DNA from: Bacillus sp. AFS037270
GTDB lineage: Bacteria; Bacillota; Bacilli; Bacillales_B; DSM-18226
DNA length: 32,615 nucleotides
Assembly (NCBI RefSeq): GCF_002585305.1
Contig: NZ_NUNF01000003.1
Location: 1-32,615, forward strand
Reading direction: 5' to 3'
This document shows, piece after piece, positions 22,261 to 30,268 of the stretch (its first letter is position 1; each line of letters begins with the position of its first letter). The notes below the pieces were generated by a model. It saw only the letters and a program-made list of their open reading frames with translations. It was not told the DNA's origin and ran no database searches. A program made the position numbers and the translations under genes.

Positions 22261-24153
22261 TTATTCTTGTTCAGCTATCTCTGCTAGATAGGACCAGCGC
22301 TCAATTAAATACTCTAGCTTTTCGTTTAATTCCTTTTCCTGTTTCATTAATTCCTGAGCTTTTGTAAAGTCACTGCCGGTTGCAGCCATTTCCGCAGCTA
22401 CTTCTTCAATTTTTGCCTCTGTATTGGAAATCACCGCGTCAATTTCTTCCCACTCTTTTTTCTCCTTAAACGTTAACCGCTTCTTTTTTTCCTTTTCTGG
22501 AGCTTTAGTTGGTGATATTGGCTTAGATACCGCGTTTTTTTGTACTTCAAGCGCTGTTTCTTTTTCAAGATAATCGCTGTAATTCCCATAGAAAGAGCCT
22601 ATTTCACCTTCTCCGCGAAGAACTAGCAGCTGTTCCGCCACTTTATCTAGGAAATAACGATCATGGGAAACCGTAATAACAACACCTGGGAAATCTTCCA
22701 AATAGTCTTCCAAAACGGTTAAGGTTTGTGTATCCAAATCATTCGTTGGCTCATCCAGCAAGAGGACATTTGGTGCTGTCATTAACAGCTTTAAAAGGTA
22801 AAGACGGCGTTTTTCTCCACCAGATAATTTTCGTATCGGAGTGCCGTGAGTAAACGGTGGAAATAAAAAACGTTCAAGCATTTGTGCAGCAGAAATAGTC
22901 TTACCATCCGATGTATCGATAACTTCAGCTGTCTCTTTGATGTATTCAATCATCCGCTTATTGTCATCCATGTCTTCGCTTTCTTGTGTATAAAAGCTGA
23001 GCTTCACTGTTTGCCCGATGTTAAATTCACCCTTATCCAGCGGGATCTTCTTTGCTAAAATATTCAGTAATGTCGATTTACCGGCACCGTTTTTACCAAT
23101 AATCCCAATCCGGTCCCCCGGCTTAACCAATAAATCGAAATGATTAAGGATTACTTTTTGGTCATATCGTTTCGATGCATTTTTCAATTCAAAAACCTGC
23201 TTACCTAGCCGGCTGCCATTTAATGTAATATCCAATTTTTCACCCGATGGCTTTCCGGTTGTAAGCTTGTCATCTAAATCTTCAAAACGCTGAATTCTAG
23301 CTTTTTGTTTTGTTGACCTCGCCTTGGCACCGCGTCTAATCCATTCCAGCTCTCTTCGAAATAAGTTTTTATTTTTCTCATAGGTTGCTGCTTCGTTTTC
23401 CTCCCGAACAGCTTTTGCTTCCAAAAAGGCAGCATAGTTTCCTTTGTAGCTGTAGAGATTACCGCCATCTAATTCAAACATCCGATTGGCAACACGGTCA
23501 AGGAAGTAACGGTCATGCGTAACTAGCAAAATCGAACCGTTATATCGGCTTAAATAATCTTCTAACCACTTAACAGAATCAAAATCAAGATGGTTGGTTG
23601 GTTCGTCTAAAATTAATAAATCCGGCTCAGCAATTAATACTTGCGCAAGTGCGACACGCTTTTTTTGACCGCCTGAAAGTTCTCCAATTTTCTTTGTAAA
23701 ATCCTCAATTCCTAATTTCATTAAAATGGACTTGGCATTTGTGCTGGCATCCCAGGCATTTAAAGCATCCATTTGCTTTTGTAATTGAAAAAGCTCGTCT
23801 TGAACTTTTGTATCAGATGGGGAGATATTTAGTTTTAATAGAGTCTCTTCATATCCACGCATCAGTCTTAGAATCGGCGCATCGCCGCGGAAGACTTGTT
23901 CAAGTACTGTTTTATCTAAATCTAATTCGGGCTGTTGGGATAAAAACGAAATGGTGTACTCCTTAGGAGAGAGAATTTTCCCTTCATCAGGTGCATCTAA
24001 CCCAGCAATTATTTTTAATAAGGAGGATTTTCCGGTCCCATTTATGCCAATTAATCCCACCCGCTCCTTTTCACTAATTGTAAAGGAAATATGGTCAAAG
24101 AGCTGCTTCTCACCATACGTTTTTGAAACATTTTCTACTGTGAGCATCTTCAT
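22261..24153 (-). CDS. yfmR: ABC-F family ATPase, Uup/YfmR type
   Basis: A soluble tandem-ATPase protein of 630 residues without membrane segments. It has two Walker A motifs (GINGTGKSS at 36-44 and GKNGAGKST near 357), two signatures (LSGGQKKR, LSGGEKRR) and two LLILDEPTNHLD-type Walker B blocks. A lysine-rich linker and a C-terminal coiled coil of about 90 residues complete it. ABC-F proteins of the Uup/YfmR group act on the ribosomal E site; B. subtilis YfmR relieves stalls and is important when EF-P is absent. The start I prefer (24153) overlaps the upstream gene stop by 4 bases; an ATG at 24147 is an alternative. Not a drug-resistance ABC-F by its C-terminus, but that is judged by eye. 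Confidence 0.9.
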   Translation of the reverse strand: MKMLTVENVSKTYGEKQLFDHISFTISEKERVGLIGINGTGKSSLLKIIAGLDAPDEGKILSPKEYTISFLSQQPELDLDKTVLEQVFRGDAPILRLMRGYEETLLKLNISPSDTKVQDELFQLQKQMDALNAWDASTNAKSILMKLGIEDFTKKIGELSGGQKKRVALAQVLIAEPDLLILDEPTNHLDFDSVKWLEDYLSRYNGSILLVTHDRYFLDRVANRMFELDGGNLYSYKGNYAAFLEAKAVREENEAATYEKNKNLFRRELEWIRRGAKARSTKQKARIQRFEDLDDKLTTGKPSGEKLDITLNGSRLGKQVFELKNASKRYDQKVILNHFDLLVKPGDRIGIIGKNGAGKSTLLNILAKKIPLDKGEFNIGQTVKLSFYTQESEDMDDNKRMIEYIKETAEVIDTSDGKTISAAQMLERFLFPPFTHGTPIRKLSGGEKRRLYLLKLLMTAPNVLLLDEPTNDLDTQTLTVLEDYLEDFPGVVITVSHDRYFLDKVAEQLLVLRGEGEIGSFYGNYSDYLEKETALEVQKNAVSKPISPTKAPEKEKKKRLTFKEKKEWEEIDAVISNTEAKIEEVAAEMAATGSDFTKAQELMKQEKELNEKLEYLIERWSYLAEIAEQE

Positions 24154-24800
24154 AAATCTTGTCCATCCCATTCTTGGTAAAATTGTTCTAAAAAGCTAAG
24201 CATCATTTCCTGCCTTTTCTCTGCGATTTTCTTAGCTGTTTCTGTATTTAACAAATCTTTTAATTTTAATAATTTTTCATAAAAATGGTGAATGCTTGTT
24301 GATTTTCCTTTTCGATATTCTTCTAAGCTCATTTCTTCCCTGACTTGTACAGCAGGATCAAAGATAGGCTGGCCTTTTTTACCGCCATAAGCGAAGGCTC
24401 TTGCAATCCCAATAGCTCCAATTGCATCTAAACGGTCTGCATCCTGTACGATCTTTGCTTCAATGGTTTTTAGCTTTGTTTTCCTGCCGCCTTTATATGA
24501 AATCGAGTCAATGATTTGAATAATATGTTCTTTGAACTCATCTGGAACCGAGATGGTTTTGAAAAAAGATTCGAGCTTGGCCCTCCCTAGTTCCACTGTT
24601 TTATTTAGTTTTTCATCTGGTATATCATGAAGAAGTGCTGCCATTTCAATGACAAACGGATCTCCAAACCTTTCTTCTTTGCAAATATGTAAGGCATTAC
24701 GCCGGACACGGTCAACATGGTACCAGTCATGGCCAGTGGCATCTTCACCTAGTTCATTTCGGACAAATTTTTCCGTTTGTTTAATTAATAAGTCCTTCAT
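24150..24800 (-). CDS. ypgQ: HD-domain phosphohydrolase (YpgQ)
   Basis: A 216-residue HD-superfamily enzyme. Metal ligands are visible: His24 or His28 in GHDWYHVDRVRR, the HD pair 58-59 (LLHDIPD), and Asp in VQDADRLDA near 120. B. subtilis YpgQ has been described as a manganese-dependent nucleotide pyrophosphohydrolase, and the same activity is the best guess here. The ATG at 24800 follows AGGTG by 7 bases; the longer reading to 24851 enters the neighbouring terminator. Coupled to yfmR by a 4-base overlap, which is not the B. subtilis arrangement as I recall it (ypgR next to ypgQ). Confidence 0.88.
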   Translation of the reverse strand: MKDLLIKQTEKFVRNELGEDATGHDWYHVDRVRRNALHICKEERFGDPFVIEMAALLHDIPDEKLNKTVELGRAKLESFFKTISVPDEFKEHIIQIIDSISYKGGRKTKLKTIEAKIVQDADRLDAIGAIGIARAFAYGGKKGQPIFDPAVQVREEMSLEEYRKGKSTSIHHFYEKLLKLKDLLNTETAKKIAEKRQEMMLSFLEQFYQEWDGQDL

Positions 24801-24842
24801 TTTCAAGCACCTGCCTTTACCCTTTGTTATTTTAACATGAAA

Positions 24843-24890
24843 GGCAAACAAAAAATAACCCCGATGTTTCGAGGTTATTTTTTGTTTGCC
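24843..24890 (-). terminator. Long 18-bp AT-rich hairpin terminator
   Basis: Bases 24843-24860 and 24873-24890 are perfectly complementary over 18 positions, with a further CGA/TCG pair inside. The upstream arm lies in the last codons and stop of the small gene. The stem contains the T-run itself. It terminates the DegV/small-gene transcript ahead of ypgQ. Confidence 0.8.
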
Positions 24891-25030
24891 TGACGGCCGC
24901 TTTTTTTCTGACTTTGTGACTTATTGTTGCCAATTTGAAATTCACTGCCTAGTTCCACATCATTGCTAATATCCTGCTTTTCAATTTGTTCTCTCGTCTG
25001 GTTTGGATTTTGTCTTCCTTGCTTACTCAT
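24875..25030 (-). CDS. Small hydrophilic protein, 51 residues
   Basis: A very polar 51-residue protein rich in Gln, Asn, Lys and Ser, with one GSEFQIG stretch. It has no Cys, Trp or hydrophobic segment, so it is probably disordered. The ATG at 25030 has AGGGGTG 5 bases upstream; a longer frame to 25066 lacks such a site. The composition and the GSEF motif recall gamma-type small acid-soluble spore proteins (GTEFASE cleavage site), but the match is too weak for a firm call. The strong Shine-Dalgarno and dedicated hairpin terminator support a real gene. It lies 59 bases after the DegV gene. Confidence 0.6.
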   Translation of the reverse strand: MSKQGRQNPNQTREQIEKQDISNDVELGSEFQIGNNKSQSQKKSGRQANKK

Positions 25031-25089
25031 GTGCACACCCCTCTCCTTCATGTTGACTGCATTCATAGTATGTACAATCGGAGGTAAAG

Positions 25090-25938
25090 TTATTTTAAGC
25101 CATTAAACCAACTAATTCCTAGGGTGTTTTCGCCAGCATGAACGCCGATTACTGCCCCTAATGGACAGCTGAAAATTTTAACATCAGGATACTTCTCCTG
25201 CAGTTCAATCTGCCAAGCTTTGGCTTGGTCTTCATGTAATCCGTACAATAGGTATACTTCTTTAAATCGATTCTGTTCATATGATAATCGAAAATAATCA
25301 AGAATTTTCTCTTTGGCCTTCTTTTCACCTCTAACTTTTTCTTTCACGCCAAGAGCCCCATCTTCAATTGAAATAATCGGTTTGACATTAAGCATACTTC
25401 CAAGAAAAAATTGCAGTCCGGTCATACGCCCGCCTCGATGGAGCTGCTCTAAACTTCCGACAAGAACATATGTCTCGCACGTTTCCCGTATTTGTTCAAG
25501 TTGCTCTACCATCGATTCAATACTTTTACCGTCCCTAACCAGTTCCATCCCTTTTTTAATTAATGCGGACATTGGATAAGTAAGGATGTGCGAATCAAAG
25601 GTAGTGACCGGAATATCGACAAGTGCCGCTGCCTGCTTGCTCGAGGAGACTGTCCCACTTAACTTTCCTGAGATAAGAATCGTTACAATTTGATCATATT
25701 CTTTTGACAATTGTTCATATAAAGATTGAAAAGAACCAACCGATGGCTGCGAGGTTAACGGCGGGTTTTTTAATTCCTTTAATCGGCCAAATAATTCCTT
25801 TGGGGTTAAGTCTATTCCATCCAAATATTCCTCCCCGTCCAGAACGACAGTTAACGGGATGGTATATAAATCTGGATGATTGATTAGCTCATCATCTAAA
25901 TAGGCTGTACTATCAGTTACCCATGCGGTCTTAACCAT
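25090..25938 (-). CDS. DegV family fatty-acid-binding protein (FakB-like)
   Basis: A 282-residue cytoplasmic protein of the DegV family. Members bind a fatty acid and, as FakB, present it to the kinase FakA for phosphorylation and incorporation into phospholipid. Motifs seen: VTDSTAYL (8-15), the lid block PPLTSQPSVGSF (59-70), ISGKLSGTVSS (about 89-99) and the GGRMTG loop. Bacillus genomes carry several paralogs, and which one this is cannot be told by eye, so I give no symbol. It may be the first gene of a two-gene unit with the small gene downstream. Confidence 0.88.
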   Translation of the reverse strand: MVKTAWVTDSTAYLDDELINHPDLYTIPLTVVLDGEEYLDGIDLTPKELFGRLKELKNPPLTSQPSVGSFQSLYEQLSKEYDQIVTILISGKLSGTVSSSKQAAALVDIPVTTFDSHILTYPMSALIKKGMELVRDGKSIESMVEQLEQIRETCETYVLVGSLEQLHRGGRMTGLQFFLGSMLNVKPIISIEDGALGVKEKVRGEKKAKEKILDYFRLSYEQNRFKEVYLLYGLHEDQAKAWQIELQEKYPDVKIFSCPLGAVIGVHAGENTLGISWFNGLK

Positions 25939-26033
25939 GCGTCTCTCCCCCTGCTATTAGTATGAGGTCATAATATCACGCTAATATAACTGTAACCTCA
26001 AATTTGAATATTGTAAATATTTTAAAAATAAAT

Positions 26034-26061
26034 ATAACCAGCTAACCGAATAGCTGGTTAT
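26034..26061 (-). terminator. Terminator of the fhs transcript
   Basis: A perfect 11-bp stem (ATAACCAGCTA / TAGCTGGTTAT) with a 6-base loop, followed on the minus strand by T-rich sequence. It lies 6 bases after the stop of the unrecognised gene. Confidence 0.75.
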
Positions 26062-26066
26062 TATAA

Positions 26067-26579
26067 TTATCTAATGTTCAGCCGCTCTAGTGTCGTTACT
26101 ACAAAATCAGTCATATTGACCAAATCATCCATCTGGTCCTCGGTAACCAAGCGGCCAAATTCCACTGCAAGAATGATTGAAATTTTTTGGTCTGTATCTA
26201 ACGGGTGAACATGACTGGTCAATGAAAAATCTCGAGAATCTCCCCATATATTTAGAAGGATATCTTTTAATTCATAAAAATTCGGCTCTTTTTCCTGTTC
26301 AAGGAAAAATTCCAGTCTTACATAACATCCAGCCTGGTGTTCCGTCTGCATAGACGGTAAGAGCTCAGCTGCCAAATTTAACAATGTAGACTTCAATTCT
26401 ACTTTTGCAGTACCATTACCATCCGGCAACTGAAAGGATACGTCAAAAGAGCGGGACATTTTTGCTAAGTTAATTAAATCATTTCGATCAGTAATGATAA
26501 TGTCACCCTTTATATCTAAATCATAAAGGGCCCCTTCAATCACTACTTTCATATTATCAAAGGCTGTTGGGTCAAACAT
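26067..26579 (-). CDS. Unrecognised 170-residue protein behind fhs
   Basis: I do not recognise this gene. It encodes an acidic, soluble alpha/beta protein with alternating hydrophobic strands and no signal peptide, membrane helix or Cys-rich site. A His-Val-His pair (SHVHPLD) lies near residue 122. It starts 16 bases after the fhs stop with a GGAGTCG site, and the pair shares a terminator, so it is very likely co-transcribed with fhs. A role near one-carbon metabolism is suggested only by this linkage. Confidence 0.7.
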   Translation of the reverse strand: MFDPTAFDNMKVVIEGALYDLDIKGDIIITDRNDLINLAKMSRSFDVSFQLPDGNGTAKVELKSTLLNLAAELLPSMQTEHQAGCYVRLEFFLEQEKEPNFYELKDILLNIWGDSRDFSLTSHVHPLDTDQKISIILAVEFGRLVTEDQMDDLVNMTDFVVTTLERLNIR

Positions 26580-26595
26580 TGTTTACTCGACTCCT

Positions 26596-28284
26596 TTAGA
26601 AAAGTCCTAGCGCATTCCCTTGATCGTCCACATCCATATTAAGAGCGGCTGGATTTTTAGGGAGTCCCGGCATCGTCATGACCTCTCCTGTTAAGGCCAC
26701 AATAAAGCCTGCTCCGATTGAAGGTTTAAATTCCCTAATTGTTACGATGAAATCGGTCGGCCTGCCAAGCTTAGAAGGATCATCCGATAGTGAATACTGT
26801 GATTTTGCCATGCAAACAGGTAAATGAGACCAGCCGAACCTTTCAAAATCAGCTAATTGTTTTTTTGCTTTCGGTAAAAACTCTACGTCCTTCCCGCCGT
26901 ATACAGCTTGGACAATTGTCCGAATTTTTTGTTCAATCGAGTCAGAAAGTTCATATAAGGGATGAAAATGATTTTCCTCTTTATCCATCACTGACAAGAG
27001 TGTTTGCGCAAGCTCCATACCCCCTTCCCCTCCTTTTTCCCAAACTTCCGTTAATGCCGCAGGTACATTTTCCCTTTCACACCAGTCAAGCAATGTTTGC
27101 ACTTCTAAACTTGTATCGGTAATAAATTTATTGATCGCAACGACCACCGGAAGGCCAAAACTTTTTATTGTTTCAATATGTTTTTGCAAATTACTAAAAC
27201 CAAGTATAAGTGCTGAGATATTCTCACTTGCCAAATCCTTTTTTTCGACACCACCATGCATTTTTAAGGCACGGATGGTAGCAACTACAACTACAGCTTC
27301 TGGTTTAATTCTTGCACTGCGTGCTTTGATATGTAAAAACTTCTCTGCACCTAAATCAGCCCCAAAGCCACCCTCAGTGATGACATAATCTGCTAACTTT
27401 TGAGCTGCCTTTGTGGCAATGACACTGTTGCAGCCATGCGCGATATTTGCAAACGGACCTCCGTGTATTAGCGCTGGTGTGTGTTCAATGGTTTGAACAA
27501 GATTTGGTTTAACCGCGTCCTTTAACAATAGCGCTAATGCACCCTCTACACCAAGATCTCCAACTGTCACTGGTTGTTTATTTACATTATAAGCAACAAC
27601 CATCCGTGATAATCGTAATTTTAAATCCTTTAAGTCAGTTGCTAAACAAAGAACAGCCATAATTTCAGAGGCAACGGTAATGTCGAAACCATCCTCACGG
27701 GGGACACCTTGAAGTGGACCTCCAAGTCCGATAATCACTTTTCGTAATGCACGATCATTTAAGTCTAATGCCCGTCTCCAAACAATTCTTCGCTGATCTA
27801 TGTTTAACTCATTGCCTTGCTGTAGATGGTTATCAATTAACGCAGCAAGAGCATTATTTGCAGTCGTAATAGCATGAATGTCTCCGGTAAAATGGAGGTT
27901 AATGTCCTCCATTGGAAGAACTTGAGAATAGCCGCCGCCAGTTGCACCGCCTTTTATGCCCATAGTTGGCCCAAGCGAGGGCTCACGCATTGCAATCATT
28001 ACCTTTTTCCCAATTCTATTAAATGCATCAGCAAGGCCGACTGTAACAGTAGATTTCCCTTCACCCGCCGGAGTTGGATTAATCGAGGTAACAAGGATAA
28101 TTTTTCCATCATTATTTGTCTTTATTTTGTTTAGTGCTTCATTGGAAATTTTCGCTTTATATTTTCCATAAAGCTCCAAATCGTTTTCTAGTAAACCAAT
28201 ATTTTCCGCAATTTCAACAATTGGCTTCATTTTGGATGCTTGTGCAATTTCAATGTCTGACTTCACTGATGTTTTCATCTTCAC
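26596..28284 (-). CDS. fhs: Formate--tetrahydrofolate ligase
   Basis: Makes 10-formyltetrahydrofolate from formate, ATP and tetrahydrofolate in the cytoplasm, feeding purine and formyl-methionine synthesis. The 562-residue protein has the family P-loop [11 protein letters not shown] (about 69-79), [18 protein letters not shown], the [17 protein letters not shown] block and the C-terminal [15 protein letters not shown]. The GTG at 28284 is best placed for the GGGGG Shine-Dalgarno and gives the usual length; ATG at 28278 is the alternative. It links functionally with thyA-dfrA in the same window, though not in an operon. From memory, B. subtilis 168 lacks fhs, so this points to another lineage. 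Confidence 0.94.
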   Translation of the reverse strand: MKMKTSVKSDIEIAQASKMKPIVEIAENIGLLENDLELYGKYKAKISNEALNKIKTNNDGKIILVTSINPTPAGEGKSTVTVGLADAFNRIGKKVMIAMREPSLGPTMGIKGGATGGGYSQVLPMEDINLHFTGDIHAITTANNALAALIDNHLQQGNELNIDQRRIVWRRALDLNDRALRKVIIGLGGPLQGVPREDGFDITVASEIMAVLCLATDLKDLKLRLSRMVVAYNVNKQPVTVGDLGVEGALALLLKDAVKPNLVQTIEHTPALIHGGPFANIAHGCNSVIATKAAQKLADYVITEGGFGADLGAEKFLHIKARSARIKPEAVVVVATIRALKMHGGVEKKDLASENISALILGFSNLQKHIETIKSFGLPVVVAINKFITDTSLEVQTLLDWCERENVPAALTEVWEKGGEGGMELAQTLLSVMDKEENHFHPLYELSDSIEQKIRTIVQAVYGGKDVEFLPKAKKQLADFERFGWSHLPVCMAKSQYSLSDDPSKLGRPTDFIVTIREFKPSIGAGFIVALTGEVMTMPGLPKNPAALNMDVDDQGNALGLF

Positions 28285-28504
28285 GTTAATCCCCCACATT
28301 CAGCATTAATTCCATAGCACTACCATTGTAGCAAATAAGGTTTTTTTATTCCGATTATTATTATATCTAAATTAGTATCTTTCCTGAAATTATAATAATG
28401 TTTATAATGTAATTATCGAATTTTTTTAATATTCAAAGACTCCATCCGCAGGTCATTAAAAAAATACCTTTATATTTTATGGATTTAAGAAAGGGGACGT
28501 TCAC

Positions 28505-29416
28505 TTGCCTATTAACATACCTAAGCAATTACCTGCAAGGGAGATACTTGAACAGGAAAATATTTTCATAATGGATGATGAGAGGGCAATCACTCAGGAT
28601 ATTAGGCCTTTAAATATCTTAATATTAAATTTAATGCCTGAAAAAGAAAAAGCGGAAACACAGTTATTGCGCTTATTAGGAAACTCACCATTACAGGTAA
28701 ATGTGAATTTTTTAAAAACCGATTCGTATGAGTCAACCCATACAAGTAAGCAGCATTTAGAACAGTTCTATACAAAATTTCCGGAAATTAAAAATTTAAA
28801 ATTTGACGGAATGATTATCACTGGTGCACCGGTTGAATTATTAGAATTTGATCAAGTGAAATATTGGTCTGAATTAAAAGAGATCATGGATTGGGCCGAT
28901 CAAAATGTCACCTCGACCTTACATATTTGCTGGGGTGCACAGGCGGGCCTATACTATCACTATGGTATCGGTAAATTTGAGTTGAAACGTAAATGCTCCG
29001 GAATTTACGCCCATCAAATCTTTGAGCAAAATGATATCTTATTGCGAGGGTTTGACGATCATTTTTATGCTCCGCATTCACGTTACACAGATATAGCAAT
29101 TGAATCCATTATGAAAAATCCAGAATTAAAATTATTAGCTGCCTCAGAGGAAGCCGGGGCATTATTGATTGCCTCGAGGGATCGAAAACATGTCATGATC
29201 ACAGGTCATCTGGAATATGACTCCGATTCCTTGGCACAAGAATATGAGAGAGACTTAAAAAAAGGTCTAGAGATTCATATGCCTGAAAATTACTTTCCAA
29301 ACAATGACCCAACACAACCACCAATTAATCGGTGGCGCTCACATGGTCATTTATTCTTCTCTAATTGGTTAAATTACTATGTTTACCAAGAAACACCTTT
29401 CAATTGGGGGCAATAA
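28505..29416 (+). CDS. metA: Homoserine O-acetyltransferase, MetA family
   Basis: First committed step of methionine synthesis: acylation of homoserine. The 303-residue protein has the catalytic Cys142 (HICWGAQAG), and His235 and Glu237 (TGHLEYDS) of the MetA active site. Residue 111 is Glu (GAPVELLEF). In this family Glu111 directs use of acetyl-CoA, as in B. cereus MetA, and Gly111 directs succinyl-CoA, as in E. coli, so acetyl-CoA is predicted. Start is TTG at 28505 with AAAGGGG 7 bases upstream. No S-box or other riboswitch is visible in the 205-base leader region. A terminator follows at once. Confidence 0.95.
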   Translation: MPINIPKQLPAREILEQENIFIMDDERAITQDIRPLNILILNLMPEKEKAETQLLRLLGNSPLQVNVNFLKTDSYESTHTSKQHLEQFYTKFPEIKNLKFDGMIITGAPVELLEFDQVKYWSELKEIMDWADQNVTSTLHICWGAQAGLYYHYGIGKFELKRKCSGIYAHQIFEQNDILLRGFDDHFYAPHSRYTDIAIESIMKNPELKLLAASEEAGALLIASRDRKHVMITGHLEYDSDSLAQEYERDLKKGLEIHMPENYFPNNDPTQPPINRWRSHGHLFFSNWLNYYVYQETPFNWGQ

Positions 29417-29440
29417 GCATCGGTTACCGATGCTTTTTTC
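29415..29440 (+). terminator. Terminator of metA
   Basis: A perfect 9-bp stem (AAGCATCGG / CCGATGCTT) with a 3-base loop, followed by a T-run on the plus strand. Confidence 0.9.
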
Positions 29441-29502
29441 AATTGCAGCTTTGTTTATTATTCGCTATTTATAGCTATAATACATAGGAAAGGAGTGTCC
29501 CT

Positions 29503-29715
29503 ATGGAAACAATTACTGCAATCCAGCGAAATTACAATGGAGAGATTATCAATTTTGTTACTTCCGAAGGGCGGGTCATATCTTACCGCAAGGCATTATT
29601 GGATGTTGAACAAGGCTTAATTCAAGGGCTTCAAACAGTGCAGGATACAAATGGAGCATTATCTCTTATGCCGGAACTCGAACAATCCTTTGACGATTAT
29701 CCAAATTTATTTTAA
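29503..29715 (+). CDS. DUF3892 domain small protein
   Basis: A 70-residue protein with the short beta-rich DUF3892 fold: ITAIQRNYNGEIINF, then SEGRVISYRKAL. It has an acidic C-terminal tail. Function unknown; such proteins are common and single-domain in Bacillaceae. A strong AAAGGAGTG Shine-Dalgarno lies 8 bases ahead of the ATG, and a 12-bp hairpin terminator follows, so it is a separate monocistronic gene. Confidence 0.8.
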   Translation: METITAIQRNYNGEIINFVTSEGRVISYRKALLDVEQGLIQGLQTVQDTNGALSLMPELEQSFDDYPNLF

Positions 29716-29744
29716 AAGCACCTAGCTTGATTGCTAGGTGCTTT
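29715..29744. terminator. Terminator of the DUF3892 gene
   Basis: A perfect 12-bp stem (AAAGCACCTAGC / GCTAGGTGCTTT) with a 6-base loop, between convergent genes; it may also help end mntR transcription. Confidence 0.85.
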
Positions 29745-29777
29745 CTGTATACTTATTTTAGATTGAGAATATTTACT

Positions 29778-30200
29778 CTATTCATGCTCATTTTGTTTTT
29801 GAACTTCTTTTAACGCGTCAATCCTATTCTGGTCTTCCTCAAAGAACTGAACAAGATCTCCAATCCGATCAATAGAGTCCCAGCTTAAATGATGCTCGAT
29901 TCCTTCAACATCATGATAGATGTTTTCATCCTTTACCCCAATAATTTTGAGAAATTGTTCAAGTAGTTCATGTCTAAAAACTAGGCGTTTACCAATCTTA
30001 TTACCCTTGGGTGTTAAGCTAAGTCCTCTATATTTTTCATAAACTAAATATTCATCTTTATCAAGCTTTTGCACCATTTTTGTTACTGAGGAGGGATGGA
30101 CAGATAACGCTTCGGCAATATCCGATACCCGGGCGTAACCTTTTTCTTCAATTAAAATATATATTTGTTCGATATAATCTTCCATACTAGGTGTTGGCAT
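29778..30200 (-). CDS. mntR: Manganese-responsive transcriptional regulator MntR
   Basis: DtxR-family regulator that, with bound Mn(II), represses manganese uptake genes and in B. subtilis activates efflux pumps. The 140-residue protein has an N-terminal winged helix ([20 protein letters not shown], about 25-44) and a dimer/metal domain. All B. subtilis MntR metal ligands are at the same numbers: Asp8, Glu11, His77, Glu99, Glu102 and His103. Asp8, rather than Met, marks the manganese-selective type. No MntR operator was spotted in this window. The manganese-linked TerC at 17223 could be a functional partner, but nothing in the sequence ties them. Confidence 0.95.
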   Translation of the reverse strand: MPTPSMEDYIEQIYILIEEKGYARVSDIAEALSVHPSSVTKMVQKLDKDEYLVYEKYRGLSLTPKGNKIGKRLVFRHELLEQFLKIIGVKDENIYHDVEGIEHHLSWDSIDRIGDLVQFFEEDQNRIDALKEVQKQNEHE

Positions 30201-30268
30201 CCCTTAACCTCCAAAAAATTACTCTTCTAAAAGTTTACTATATTAAAAAATGAGTGACAAGTGAGGAA

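Noticed and set aside
28300..28504. A possible S-box or T-box riboswitch ahead of metA
   Set aside because: None of the conserved S-box blocks, specifier-type sequence or leader terminator is present; the region is plain AT-rich DNA.
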